Shown: in pieces, positions 21,397 through 30,850 of the stretch
Layout of the letters: every line of letters begins with the position of its first letter
How positions within the stretch are numbered: position 1 is the first letter of the stretch
From: Luteimonas rhizosphaericola
GTDB lineage: Bacteria > Pseudomonadota > Gammaproteobacteria > Xanthomonadales > Xanthomonadaceae
Length of the DNA stretch: 64,000 nucleotides
Assembly (NCBI RefSeq): GCF_029888045.1
Contig: NZ_JARXRN010000027.1
Span: 51,945-115,944 of the forward strand
Direction: 5' to 3'
Position numbers and translations under genes: made by a program
The notes under the pieces: model-generated
Told to the model about the DNA's origin: nothing
What the model saw: only the letters and a program-made list of their open reading frames with translations
Databases searched by the model: none

Positions 21397-22593
21397 ATGC
21401 CGCAAGACCGCAAGCCCGGCCTGCTGGTCCTGGCCTCCACCTACCCCAGGTGGTCCGGGGACCCCGAACCCGGCTTCGTGCATGAGCTGGCCCGAAGGAT
21501 GACCGGCCGCTTTCGTGTGACCGTACTCTGCCCGCATGCACCCGGAGTCCCTGTGGAGGAAACGATGGACGGCGTCGATGTCGTCCGTTACCGCTACGCG
21601 CCGGAGGCATGGGAAACGTTGGTCAACGACGGTGGCGTTGTCGCCAACCTCAGGCGTGCGAAGTGGAAATGTGCGTTGGTTCCGGGCTTCGTGCTGGCCC
21701 AGGCATGGTGCGCGTGGCGCCTGGTCCGGCGCCGGCGTATCAATGTGGTGCATGCGCATTGGCTGGTGCCGCAGGGTTTGGTCGCCGTACTGCTCTCCAA
21801 GCTGGGGCGTCGAGGGCTGCCATTCCTGGTGACCTCGCACGGTGCCGACCTGTTTGCCTTGCGCGCGTGGCCGTTTCCGGCCATCAAGAGGCTCGTGATT
21901 CGGGAGGCGGCAGACGTGACCGTGGTCAGCGAGGGCATGCTGGCCGAGATCGCTCAGCTGGGAGGCGACCGGGACCGTGTTGGCGTGGAGCCAATGGGCG
22001 TCGATCTGAAAGGACGGTTCCGTCCGGATCCGTCCGTGTCCAGGTCCCGATCCGAAATCCTCTTCGTAGGCCGGCTGGTCGAGAAGAAGGGCTTGCAGCA
22101 CCTATTGAATGCGATGCCGCTCATCCGATCGAAACGCCCGGACGTGCGCCTGACGATTGCTGGCTTCGGGCCGGATATGGAAGCAAGGCGCGAGCAGGTG
22201 GCCCGGCTGGGCATGGAGGATTCAGTGGAGTTTCTCGGCCCCATCGCCCAGATAGACCTCCCGGGCCTCTATCGGCGGGCGGCGCTTTTCGTCGCCCCGT
22301 TCGTGGAAGCCAGATCGGGGGATCAGGATGGCCTCGGGCTGGTCCTGATAGAGGCACTTGGCTGTGGTTGTCCCGTTGTGGCGTCCAACTTGCCGGCGAC
22401 CCGCGCCCTGCTCGTATCCTGCGCGGCGGCGTACGAGGCCGTACCCGGTGATCCCACCTCGATCTCCCAAGCAGTGCTGAAAGCGTTGGACGCGGGGGGA
22501 TCTCCGCTCGGTGAAGACATCGCCGGGTTCGACTGGGAAGTGAGGGCGGCCGCCTACGGGGCTCGGCTCGATTACATCGCGGCCGATTCATGA
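21397..22593 (+). CDS. GT4 family glycosyltransferase
   Basis: The 398-residue GT-B enzyme has the N-terminal Rossmann start GLLVLASTYPRWSGDPEPGF, a central VTSHGADLFALRAW, and the donor-site region ILFVGRLVEKKGLQHLL followed by DGLGLVLIEALGCGCPVVAS, the EX7E-like motif of retaining GT4 enzymes. It probably extends a lipid-linked oligosaccharide on the cytoplasmic face. It is separated by 131 bp from the GT-C gene and overlaps the flippase gene by ATGA. The sugar donor cannot be predicted. Confidence 0.92.
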   Translation: MPQDRKPGLLVLASTYPRWSGDPEPGFVHELARRMTGRFRVTVLCPHAPGVPVEETMDGVDVVRYRYAPEAWETLVNDGGVVANLRRAKWKCALVPGFVLAQAWCAWRLVRRRRINVVHAHWLVPQGLVAVLLSKLGRRGLPFLVTSHGADLFALRAWPFPAIKRLVIREAADVTVVSEGMLAEIAQLGGDRDRVGVEPMGVDLKGRFRPDPSVSRSRSEILFVGRLVEKKGLQHLLNAMPLIRSKRPDVRLTIAGFGPDMEARREQVARLGMEDSVEFLGPIAQIDLPGLYRRAALFVAPFVEARSGDQDGLGLVLIEALGCGCPVVASNLPATRALLVSCAAAYEAVPGDPTSISQAVLKALDAGGSPLGEDIAGFDWEVRAAAYGARLDYIAADS

Positions 22594-23867
22594 CTTGGCG
22601 CCCGCGACCCGCCTCGTGGATGCAGCCTCTAGCCAGAAGCGCTGCCACGGTGCTCGTGTGGAATGCTGCCCGACTTGTCACCCAGTTGGCGTGGGTACTG
22701 CTTCTCGCGCGCGCTTTGGGGCCACATGGGTATGGCACCTTCTCTGGTCTTGCCGGGCTGGGGCTTGCGCTGGGTGGGTTCGCGGCCTTCGGCATGGGGC
22801 TGCGCCTTTATCAGGAGGTTGCGCGCGATCACCGGGAACTCCCCGCTCATTGGCCGCTGGTTCGCATGACGCTGGCGTGGAGCGGTCCGGTCCTGCTTGC
22901 GATCTATTTGCTGTCTTCGCTTGCGCTGCAGTCCGAGACGGCTATGGTCGCCGTACTGTCGATTGGGATTGCCGAGGTCGTGCTTGCGCCGCTGTGCACC
23001 CAGGTGGCGTTTGCTTACGCATCCCTCGGCAGAATGGGCGAAGCGGCCGCGGTTCCGGTGGCCTTGTCCTTGGCACGGGTGGCGGCGGCGCTGGTGTATC
23101 TGATGGTCGCGCCGACATCAGGCCTGTCGGCCTACGCCCTGATCCACGCCGTCGCGACCCTGGGCGCCGTCCTCTGGGTCTGGGCAACTGCGCACCTTCG
23201 GCTCGGACTGCCGCGGTACACACGTCGGACCGGAATCAGGGAGCTCAGATCCGGCTTCGGCTTCTCATCGCTGTGGGCGAGCGGGCTGGCACTGACCTCA
23301 TTGGACAAGACCGCGGCCATGTATGCGGGAGGAGGTGCTATCGCAGGGGAATACACGGCGGGTTATCGGCTCGCTTCCATCGCGGCGCTGCCCGTCGAGA
23401 CACTGACGACCACCATCATGCCGAGGCTGTTCAGGGCTGGCGGAGGTAGGCCCCTCACGACTCGGAAAGTCGTCCTCCTCTTTGGCGGGGTGTTCTTGTA
23501 TGGCTTTGGCGCCGGCTTGCTTGCCTGCCTCATAATACCGGTCCTGCCCGTCGTGCTCGGGGAAGGTTTCGCCGGCATCGTGCCACTGGGCGGATTGCTT
23601 GGCTGGTGGGTACCCGCGTATTGCCTGAGAATGCTGGCCGGCAACATGATGCTGGGCTGCGGCCGCAAGGGGCTACGGGTGGGTCTGGAACTCTCGGGGC
23701 TTGTGATGATGACCTCCCTGATGCTTGTCTGGATGCCGGAAGAGGGACTAGCCGGCGCGCTCCGCGCGCTGCTGGTTGCCGAGTGGATGATGGCTTGCGT
23801 TGGCGTTGTCCTGTTGGCGGGACTCTCGCGCCGCCGTGCCGATGGATTAGCACCGAATGGACTTTGA
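22590..23867 (+). CDS. Polysaccharide flippase (Wzx/MATE-like)
   Basis: A 425-residue protein with about 12 membrane segments and the oligosaccharide flippase N-terminal pattern (LARALGPHGYGTFSGL and a polar SLDKTAAMYAGG segment). It should move undecaprenyl-linked oligosaccharide to the periplasmic face. It overlaps the preceding GT4 gene by 4 bp and the next gene by 11 bp. No Wzy-type polymerase was recognised in the cassette, so the exported unit may be used as a short glycan. Confidence 0.85.
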   Translation: MTWRPRPASWMQPLARSAATVLVWNAARLVTQLAWVLLLARALGPHGYGTFSGLAGLGLALGGFAAFGMGLRLYQEVARDHRELPAHWPLVRMTLAWSGPVLLAIYLLSSLALQSETAMVAVLSIGIAEVVLAPLCTQVAFAYASLGRMGEAAAVPVALSLARVAAALVYLMVAPTSGLSAYALIHAVATLGAVLWVWATAHLRLGLPRYTRRTGIRELRSGFGFSSLWASGLALTSLDKTAAMYAGGGAIAGEYTAGYRLASIAALPVETLTTTIMPRLFRAGGGRPLTTRKVVLLFGGVFLYGFGAGLLACLIIPVLPVVLGEGFAGIVPLGGLLGWWVPAYCLRMLAGNMMLGCGRKGLRVGLELSGLVMMTSLMLVWMPEEGLAGALRALLVAEWMMACVGVVLLAGLSRRRADGLAPNGL

Positions 23868-24657
23868 CCATATCCACGTGATCAGGGATCGGGAGTCGGA
23901 ATCAATTGTCGAACTCATCCAGCGTTTCGAGCCCTCCGAGCAGCATCTCGATGTGCCTGACGTTGGAGCGGAAAGCGGCCGCCAAGCCGCTGGTCTGGCA
24001 GCGCGCGCCCATCGCGTCTCGGCCATCGACATCGACACGAGTGCATATGCGGACAACGCCTACCCTATCTCTATGTACGATGGGAAGAACCTCCCGTTCG
24101 CCGATGCGTCTTTCGACGTCGTCGTCAGTTCCAGTGTGCTTGAGCATGTGCAGGGTCTTGATGGACTGCTGGCCGACGTGAGGTGTGTTCTTCGGAAAGA
24201 CGGCATTGCCGTCCACCTAGTGCCAACTCATGCCTGGTGCATCTGGACCACGGTGGCGCGTGCGCCCTGGATGCTGAAGCGCAGTTGGCAGCTGATCTCA
24301 GGCGGGCGACCAAGGCGGTGTCATTCAGGAGTTGAGAGTCGGGCGCATGCCGAACGTCGCGATTCGATGTCGCTCGTGATTCCGGGTCGTCGCGATGAAA
24401 GGGGAACTCTTATGGCGGAAGCCTGGTACTTCTCGCCCGTTTGGTGGCAGCGCACGTTCCGGCATAGCGCATGGACGCCCGCGCATAACGAACAGTGCGA
24501 GCTGTTTCATACCGGGACGATGCTGCTCTTGACACGCCTCGAATCGGCGGCAAGGCGGGGGCTGGCACGCTTTCTGGGAAGGTCGACGCATGGCTATGTG
24601 CTCAGACCTCTCCCCGCGACGGAGAGCGCAACAACAAATCTGTTGGATAGGCAATGA
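23857..24657 (+). CDS. SAM-dependent methyltransferase, degenerate motif I
   Basis: This 266-residue protein has a class I methyltransferase layout: a motif I region LDVPDVGAESGRQAAG, acidic motif II AIDIDTSAY, motif III/IV NLPFADASFDVVVSSSVLEH, and VRCVLRKDGIAVHLVPTHAW. Motif I departs from the usual D-GCG-G form, so SAM binding may be altered. The substrate is unknown; sugar O-methylation is likely from context. It begins inside the flippase gene and overlaps the next methyltransferase. Base composition looks less GC-rich than in flanking housekeeping genes. Confidence 0.8.
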   Translation: MDFDHIHVIRDRESESIVELIQRFEPSEQHLDVPDVGAESGRQAAGLAARAHRVSAIDIDTSAYADNAYPISMYDGKNLPFADASFDVVVSSSVLEHVQGLDGLLADVRCVLRKDGIAVHLVPTHAWCIWTTVARAPWMLKRSWQLISGGRPRRCHSGVESRAHAERRDSMSLVIPGRRDERGTLMAEAWYFSPVWWQRTFRHSAWTPAHNEQCELFHTGTMLLLTRLESAARRGLARFLGRSTHGYVLRPLPATESATTNLLDRQ

Positions 24658-25661
24658 TGGACGCGACGTCTTCTCGTCTGGTCGATCCGATCGAGGGCCG
24701 GCCGCTATCGCGCGATGGTGAAGAACTTGTCTCCGCGCAGGGACAGCGATACCCAATTCTGGCCGGCGTCCCCCGGTTCGTGCCTGCAGAGAACTACGCC
24801 CAAGCGTTCGGTGAGCAATGGGTGCGGTTCCCGCGCACTCAGCTCGATTCCGCAACCGGCCTGACGTTGTCGCGAGATCGGCTCGAACGATGCCTGGGGC
24901 ATCCCCTTGCCGAGCTTTCCGGCCAGCTGGTGCTCGAGGCTGGGTCCGGCGCAGGCAGGTTCACAGAGCTGTTGCTGCAGTCAGGCGCGACGCTGGATTC
25001 GTTCGACTACTCCGGAGCTGTCGCGGCCAACGCTGCCAATAATGGCGCGCATCCCAAGCTTTGCCTGGTGCAGGCGGACGTGAGGCAGATGCCGTTCCTT
25101 CGTGAAGCCTACGATCTGGTTGTATGTTTGGGAGTCGTACAGCACACCCCCGATCCAGAGGAGACGTTGCGCGCGCTCTGGTCGCGGGTCCGCCCGGGCG
25201 GGCGTCTCGTATTCGACCATTACAGGGCAAAAGTTAGGAACTACCTGCCTCCGCCACTAGGCACGGCGGGGATCGTGTATCGCCGATACTTTCTGAGCCT
25301 GCCGCGTGAAAAGCGCTTCGATGCGGTGAAACGTGTAGTGGACAGGTGGTTTCCGCTGATATGGAAGTACCGCGAAAACTATCCGATCCAGTTCCTCCTC
25401 AGCCGCTTGAATCCGGTCGTCAACTATTACCCTCATTTCGGCCTGACGAACCGGCAGATGTACTACGAATGGATGTTGCTGGACACCCACGATGCTATGA
25501 CCGACGTATACAAGCATCGGAGGACTGCCCGAAGCCTGCGTAGATTCTTGGGATCCTTGGGGGCCGAAGAAGTCAACGTGTGGCACGGGGGCAATGGGGT
25601 GGAAGCGTCCTGTCGAAAGCCAAGGGAAGTGTCCGCTCTCAATCGTAGAGATTGGAGCTAG
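24654..25661 (+). CDS. SAM-dependent methyltransferase with Trm112-like N-terminus
   Basis: The 335-residue protein has an N-terminal segment with YPILAGVPRFVP, typical of a Trm112/YcaR-like fold, then a class I methyltransferase domain with motif I VLEAGSGAGRFTELLL, SFDYSGAVAANA, and LVVCLGVVQHTPDPEETL. The C-terminal third (YRRYFLSLPREKRF onwards) is common in methyltransferases of polysaccharide clusters. It starts in an ATGA overlap with the upstream gene. The target is presumably a glycan residue. Confidence 0.87.
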   Translation: MMDATSSRLVDPIEGRPLSRDGEELVSAQGQRYPILAGVPRFVPAENYAQAFGEQWVRFPRTQLDSATGLTLSRDRLERCLGHPLAELSGQLVLEAGSGAGRFTELLLQSGATLDSFDYSGAVAANAANNGAHPKLCLVQADVRQMPFLREAYDLVVCLGVVQHTPDPEETLRALWSRVRPGGRLVFDHYRAKVRNYLPPPLGTAGIVYRRYFLSLPREKRFDAVKRVVDRWFPLIWKYRENYPIQFLLSRLNPVVNYYPHFGLTNRQMYYEWMLLDTHDAMTDVYKHRRTARSLRRFLGSLGAEEVNVWHGGNGVEASCRKPREVSALNRRDWS

Positions 25662-25727
25662 CGTCCAGATGACTTCTCAAATTTCGTTATTCCGCTTTGC
25701 GCGCGTACGCTTGGCGTCCTTGGAAGT

Positions 25728-26678
25728 ATGAGTATGGCCGAGCCTTGTCCGGTGTGCGGTGATAGCGCGGAGCGGGTCGAGCATCCTCTCGAAGGGCGCT
25801 CCTTGGCGGCGATGGCGGATGCATTGGGAACGGAACCACTACACTGGACGGGGTTAGCGCAGCATATAGCGCGTTGTGGGTCTTGTGGTCTGGAGTTCGC
25901 TATGCCGATGGCGGATCCCGGGGAGAGATTCTACAAGTGGCTGACGTCAGCTAACTTCCGCTACCCCAAGCATCGGTGGGAATGGAACGAGGCGGCCAGT
26001 CTCCTGCGCGAGATGGCCCAAGATGGACCGATATCGGTACTGGATGCGGGCTGTGGCGAGGGTCGCTTTCTCGAACAGATCGCAGAAATTCCGGGAGTTG
26101 CGGCTCAGGGCTTCGACCAAAACTTTGACGTGGTAGAAGCAGCAAGGGCACGTGGACTTGACGTGTATCACGGCGATCTATCGACGGTCGGCTTGCACGA
26201 CCTGTGCATTGACGTGATCACGTTATTCCACGTTGTCGAGCATGTTTCTGATCCAATCGACGTGCTCGAACGAGCAAGGGATTGCTTGAATCAAAGGGGA
26301 ATTATCATGTTCTCCGTGCCGCTTAGTCCGATGAGTTACGAGCATGCCTGGCCGGACCCTTTCAACATGCCTCCACACCATCTTACTAGGTGGTCACTCC
26401 GCTCGTTGACCGTTCTGGGAGACCGACTGGGGATGGGGCTGCGGCTCAGCGTGCCCCAGGCGGCACCGTTGCCTGCCAGGGTTCTCAGAAGTCTTGTACT
26501 GCAGGCCGGTGAATCGGCCAAGCGAGCTTCCGCGCTCTCCAAAGCTATGAACGTCTTGCGCTTCGTCGCTACCAAACCAACACGGCTGGTTGCTGAGGTC
26601 AGTCAACAGCTTCGGCGCGAGAGATACGCTGGGTGCGCATTGCCCGACGTTGTTCTCGTTAGGCTTGAGAAATACTAG
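25728..26678 (+). CDS. Zinc-finger SAM-dependent methyltransferase
   Basis: A 316-residue class I methyltransferase. The N-terminus has two cysteine pairs (CPVCG near 7-11 and CGSCG near 50-54), likely a zinc-binding domain. Motif I is canonical (VLDAGCGEGRFLEQI), followed by FDQNFDVVEAARARG and ITLFHVVEHVSDPI. Such proteins occur in O-antigen and capsule clusters. The gene is 66 bp from its upstream neighbour, in the most AT-rich part of the cassette. I see no sign of truncation. Confidence 0.87.
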   Translation: MSMAEPCPVCGDSAERVEHPLEGRSLAAMADALGTEPLHWTGLAQHIARCGSCGLEFAMPMADPGERFYKWLTSANFRYPKHRWEWNEAASLLREMAQDGPISVLDAGCGEGRFLEQIAEIPGVAAQGFDQNFDVVEAARARGLDVYHGDLSTVGLHDLCIDVITLFHVVEHVSDPIDVLERARDCLNQRGIIMFSVPLSPMSYEHAWPDPFNMPPHHLTRWSLRSLTVLGDRLGMGLRLSVPQAAPLPARVLRSLVLQAGESAKRASALSKAMNVLRFVATKPTRLVAEVSQQLRRERYAGCALPDVVLVRLEKY

Positions 26679-26694
26679 CGAAGCTGGGACGCGT

Positions 26695-28590
26695 ATGTGT
26701 GGAATTAGCGGGTTCCTTTCGGCGACGGCATCTGGGCGCTCCCAATTCCTGCTGGCTGCGGCTCGATCCCTCAATCATCGTGGGCCGGACGGGCACGGCA
26801 TCTGGAACCCCGAGGGGCCCATCGGCCTGGCGCACAGGCGTCTGGCCATCGTCGACCTGAGTGATGCCGGTGCGCAGCCCATGTCGTCGGCCGACGGGCG
26901 TTGGGTCGTCACGTTCAACGGCGAGATCTACAACCACCGCCAGCTCCGCGAACAGCTTTCCGACGGACGTTCGTCTGCGTGGCGTGGTCACTCCGACACG
27001 GAAGTGCTGGTGGACGCAATTGCCCGCTTCGGGGTCGTGGAGACATTGCGACGTTGCAATGGCATGTTCGCGATCGCCGCGTGGGACCGGGAGGCGTCGG
27101 AGCTTTGGCTTGCAAGGGACAGCACTGGCGAAAAGCCGCTCTACGTGGGGTGGGTCGGTGGTGGCGTTGCGTTCGCTTCGGAACTGCGCGCCCTGCGAGC
27201 CCATCGCGCATGGGCGGGAGGCGTGGACCAGGAAGCGCTGGCGTGGATGCTCACGTTCGGCTACGTGCCGGCGCCGCTGAGCATCCATCCAGGCGTCTTC
27301 AAATTGCCGGCCGGTTGCTGCCTCGCGCTGCGGCCGGGCGACGAGCGCAGGGCGCCAACCGCCAATGAGTTCAAGGCGCGTCTCGAGCGCTGGTGGCGCC
27401 TCGATGAGCTGGCGGATTCTGCCTCTACGCCCGATGAACGCATGTCGGGGATTGAGGCGCTTGATCGGCTCGATGCATTGCTCGACGACGCGGTCGACCT
27501 GCGGATGCAGGCCGATGTGCCGGTGGCGGCGATGCTTTCCGGTGGCGTTGATTCGACGCTCGTCGTCTCGAGCATGGTGCGTCGCGCCCCGGGCAGCGTG
27601 CGAACCTTCACTGTCGCTTTCGACGAGCCCGGTGTCGATGAGGCTGCGCATGCCGCCGCGGTGGCGCGCTCGCTTGGCACCTTGCATGAGGAGGTCCGGT
27701 GCCCTGCCGGCGCGGCCCTGGCGCTGGTAGACCGACTGCCCGACATTTACGACGAGCCCTTCGCGGATCCGGCGCAGATCCCGGCTGTGCTCGTGTCGGA
27801 GGCAATTCGTCAGCAGGTGCCGGTGGCCCTGACCGGCGATGGGGGCGATGAGCTTTTCGAAGGCTACCAGCGCCACCTTGACGCGATCGCCTGGTGGCGT
27901 GTCATGGGACGACTGGGGGTGCGTGGCCGGACGTCCGTAGGCTCGACATTGCGACGGCTGTCGGACCTGCTGCCGGCGGGAAGTGCATCGCGTGCGAGCG
28001 GACGTCTGGGGGCGCGCCTGGCAGCGGAGGATTTCGACGATTACTACCGCCGCGTCCTTCAGTTCCCTGAGTCCGCCGCTCTTGGCCTGCATGCGGCCAG
28101 GAGGCTGGGAATGCCGTCCCCGCCTGCGGGCCTTGTCGCACTGGGCGCGCGCATGCGCTTCGTGGATCAGATGCTGGGGCTACCCGAAGGCATCCATACG
28201 AAGCTGGATCGGGCAAGCATGTCCGCAGGCCTCGAGCTACGGGTTCCATTCCTTGACCCGAGGATCCAGGCCTTGTCATGGCAGCTTCCAGCAAACAGTC
28301 ACGCCGGCGCGGGAACCGGAAAGCTGTGGCTGCGCAGGTTGCTTGCGCGCCGCATGCCCGGCGGAGTCGCTAAGCGCAGAAAGCAGGGTTTTGACGTGCC
28401 CATTGGCGAATGGCTGCGCGGGCCGCTCAGGCCTTGGGCCATGGAACTGCTTTCCGAGAAGGGCGATTTCCTACCGTCGCGCACGCATGTCGAGCAGGTC
28501 TGGGCAGCACACCTGGTGGGCAGGCGTGATGCCACGTACGCGATGTGGGCAGTCCTGAGCTACTTGGCGTGGGCACGACGTCATGGCTAG
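26695..28590 (+). CDS. Glutamine-hydrolysing asparagine synthetase family protein (AsnB-like)
   Basis: The 631-residue protein begins MCGISGF, giving the N-terminal nucleophile Cys2 of a class II glutaminase domain (NHRGPDG; FNGEIYN). The synthetase domain has the PP-loop AMLSGGVDSTLVVSS. In surface-polysaccharide clusters such proteins often amidate a uronic acid or similar carboxylate rather than make free asparagine; the context favours that. The start is fixed by the need for Cys at position 2, and an upstream in-frame extension is rejected. It lies 16 bp after the methyltransferase and overlaps the next GT4 gene by 8 bp. Confidence 0.93.
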   Translation: MCGISGFLSATASGRSQFLLAAARSLNHRGPDGHGIWNPEGPIGLAHRRLAIVDLSDAGAQPMSSADGRWVVTFNGEIYNHRQLREQLSDGRSSAWRGHSDTEVLVDAIARFGVVETLRRCNGMFAIAAWDREASELWLARDSTGEKPLYVGWVGGGVAFASELRALRAHRAWAGGVDQEALAWMLTFGYVPAPLSIHPGVFKLPAGCCLALRPGDERRAPTANEFKARLERWWRLDELADSASTPDERMSGIEALDRLDALLDDAVDLRMQADVPVAAMLSGGVDSTLVVSSMVRRAPGSVRTFTVAFDEPGVDEAAHAAAVARSLGTLHEEVRCPAGAALALVDRLPDIYDEPFADPAQIPAVLVSEAIRQQVPVALTGDGGDELFEGYQRHLDAIAWWRVMGRLGVRGRTSVGSTLRRLSDLLPAGSASRASGRLGARLAAEDFDDYYRRVLQFPESAALGLHAARRLGMPSPPAGLVALGARMRFVDQMLGLPEGIHTKLDRASMSAGLELRVPFLDPRIQALSWQLPANSHAGAGTGKLWLRRLLARRMPGGVAKRRKQGFDVPIGEWLRGPLRPWAMELLSEKGDFLPSRTHVEQVWAAHLVGRRDATYAMWAVLSYLAWARRHG

Positions 28591-29728
28591 CCCTCTCCGC
28601 ATTCTGGTGCTGGCGAACCTGCCGCCGTGGATCATGGGCGGAGCGGAGCACCAGACTGCGCGACTTGTGGAGCAGTGGTGCCTGATGGGCGCCCATGTCG
28701 AGGTCGCCGGCTTTCGCATCCCCGATGGCGTGGTCCGTCTGGGCGTCGCGGAGGTGAGGACGCATCGCCTGCGGTCCATTGCCGGTCTCGGGCGGATCTC
28801 GAAGGGCGCTACCTACCTGGCATCGCTGCTCGCGTTCGCCCGGCGACATCGAAAGCGCTTCGATATCGCCTACTGTCGCGGTCTTGCAGACGCAGCGCTC
28901 AGCCTGTCTCTCGCGCGCCGGCTTGATCTTTGGCGTTCGCCGATCCTCGCAGTTCCCATCAACGCGCGTGGACAAGGCGATGCCAGCTTCCTGAGGTCGG
29001 TACCATTCTGGCCACAGTGGGGGGCGCTGATGAATCGGCATCTCGCGGCGATTAACCTCATCAATCGCGAGATCGCGAGCGAGCTGGATGATTTGGGTCT
29101 GTGCTTGCCGCGTCGCAGCTTCATTCCGAACGGGATCGACGTCAGGCCGCCGATCGCGCGTACGCATGTTGGACAACCAAGACGCCTGATGTGGACGGGG
29201 CGATTCGAGCACCAGAAGGGGCTCGATCTCCTGGTCGATGCGCTGCGGGGAATGAATGGGGTCGAAGGTCGCTGCACCGTCGATCTTTATGGCGATGGGC
29301 CACTTCGGCAGTACATTGCAGACGTTGTCGCCTCAAATGGGCTCGGCCGCGTCGTCCGCTTCGGTGGCGTGCTGGGCACGGACGAGGTAAGGGCCCGGCT
29401 GGCCGAGGCGGATGCGTTCGTGCTGCCATCGCGTTACGAAGGCATGTCCAACTCGGCGCTTGAAGCGATGGAGGCCGGTCTCCCCGTTCTGTGCACATCC
29501 TGTGGGGGCATCGACCGGAGCGTGCAGGAGGGCGCGGGCTGGGTCTGCGCCGCCAGCGACCCGGACGATTTGAGCCGGGCACTGCGGGAGATGCTGTCGG
29601 AGACGGGCGATGCATGGTTGGAGAAGGGCAGGCAGGCGAGGCTGCTGGTCGAACAACGGTTCCGCATCGCGGAAGTCGCGGCACGCAATCTGGAACTGCT
29701 GCATGACTTGGCCAAGGCGAGGGCTTGA
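28583..29728 (+). CDS. GT4 family glycosyltransferase
   Basis: A 381-residue GT-B enzyme. The N-terminal domain starts LRILVLANLPPWIMGGAEHQ, the glycine loop typical of GT4. The donor domain has LMWTGRFEHQKGLDLLVDAL, VLPSRYEGMSNSALEAMEAG (the EX7E motif), and PVLCTSCGG. It likely adds one sugar to the lipid-linked glycan. It overlaps asnB by 8 bp and its stop codon abuts the next start (TGATG), so translation is coupled on both sides. Confidence 0.92.
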   Translation: MASPLRILVLANLPPWIMGGAEHQTARLVEQWCLMGAHVEVAGFRIPDGVVRLGVAEVRTHRLRSIAGLGRISKGATYLASLLAFARRHRKRFDIAYCRGLADAALSLSLARRLDLWRSPILAVPINARGQGDASFLRSVPFWPQWGALMNRHLAAINLINREIASELDDLGLCLPRRSFIPNGIDVRPPIARTHVGQPRRLMWTGRFEHQKGLDLLVDALRGMNGVEGRCTVDLYGDGPLRQYIADVVASNGLGRVVRFGGVLGTDEVRARLAEADAFVLPSRYEGMSNSALEAMEAGLPVLCTSCGGIDRSVQEGAGWVCAASDPDDLSRALREMLSETGDAWLEKGRQARLLVEQRFRIAEVAARNLELLHDLAKARA

Positions 29729-30825
29729 TGCGCGTCCTGGTCGTCTGCAAGCGGCAGTACTCCGGCAAGGATCTGGTGAGCGACAGATTCGGTCGGCTGT
29801 ACGAGCTGCCGCTTGGCCTGGCATCGCTGGGGGATGAGGTCAGAATCTGTGCGCTCAGCTATCGGCGGCGGGGCGGACCCGATTCGGGAAGTTTCGAGGG
29901 CAAGGCGGTCGACTGGCGCTCACTGGACGCGCTTCCGTTCGGACTTGCTCGCCATGGAGCCTGGCTCGATGACGTCACGGCAGGATGGAGGCCGGATGTG
30001 GTCTGGGCGAGCTCGGACATGTTGCAGTGCGTTCTGGCGGAGCGATGGGCGCGGCGCCACGGCATCCCGTGCGTCATCGATCTCTACGACAACTATGAGA
30101 GCTTCGGCCTCTCGCGGCTGCCGGGACTTGCGCCGGTCTTCCGGCAGGCATGCCGTCAGGCAATGGCGCTGAGCGTGGTCAGTGACTCGCTGGCCGACTA
30201 CGTCCGCGCGACCTATCAGCCATCCTGCCCGGTCGCGACCGTGGTCAATGGCGTCCGCAGCGCGCTGTTTCAGCCACGGGACAAGGCGCTTTCGAGGAGC
30301 TCGCTAGGGCTGCCGCTGGGAGACCGGCTCATCGGTACCGCCGGCGCGCTGACTGCCGACCGCGGTATCAGCGACCTGTTCGACGCGTTCGAGAGGCTGT
30401 CATGCCACGACGAACAGCTGTGGCTCGTACATGCCGGCCCGACCGACCGGACCGCACGGCGCGACCATCCTCGCGTCATTGACCTTGGCATGCTCGCCCA
30501 CCAGAGGGTACCCGATCTTCTGGCGGCGCTCGACGTAGGCGTGGTGTGCAACCGCGATTCCGCATTCGGTCGCTACTGCTTCCCTTTGAAGCTGTATGAG
30601 ATGCTGTCGATGGACATTCCGGTTGTGGCGACGGCGCTTGGAGACGTGGCGCGGATTCTGGCCCGGAACCCGGAGTGCCTGTACGCACCGGGGGATGTGA
30701 CGATGCTGGCCGACAGGATTGCGGGCCAGCTCTCCAGCCCGTCGGTCCCCCGGGTCGACTCCCCGGCTTGGGAGGATTGCGCCCGGTCGCTGAGGCGCGC
30801 ATTGGTCGCCTCTCAGGGGGCCTGA
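29728..30825 (+). CDS. GT4-like glycosyltransferase, last gene of the plus-strand cassette
   Basis: The 365-residue protein has a two-domain GT-B pattern: an N-terminal MRVLVVCKRQYSGKDLVSDR, a linker with VVNGVRSALFQPRD, and a C-terminal domain with LIGTAGALTADRGISDLFDA and RYCFPLKLYEMLSMDIPVVA. The last stretch holds the acidic residue of the donor site. Similarity to GT4 is clear but weaker than for the neighbours. ATG 29728 shares one base with the preceding stop; TTG 29725 is an alternative. It converges with the TPR membrane protein gene 25 bp on. Confidence 0.85.
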   Translation: MRVLVVCKRQYSGKDLVSDRFGRLYELPLGLASLGDEVRICALSYRRRGGPDSGSFEGKAVDWRSLDALPFGLARHGAWLDDVTAGWRPDVVWASSDMLQCVLAERWARRHGIPCVIDLYDNYESFGLSRLPGLAPVFRQACRQAMALSVVSDSLADYVRATYQPSCPVATVVNGVRSALFQPRDKALSRSSLGLPLGDRLIGTAGALTADRGISDLFDAFERLSCHDEQLWLVHAGPTDRTARRDHPRVIDLGMLAHQRVPDLLAALDVGVVCNRDSAFGRYCFPLKLYEMLSMDIPVVATALGDVARILARNPECLYAPGDVTMLADRIAGQLSSPSVPRVDSPAWEDCARSLRRALVASQGA

Positions 30826-30850
30826 CGAGCGGATGGCTCCTAAGGGCGTC

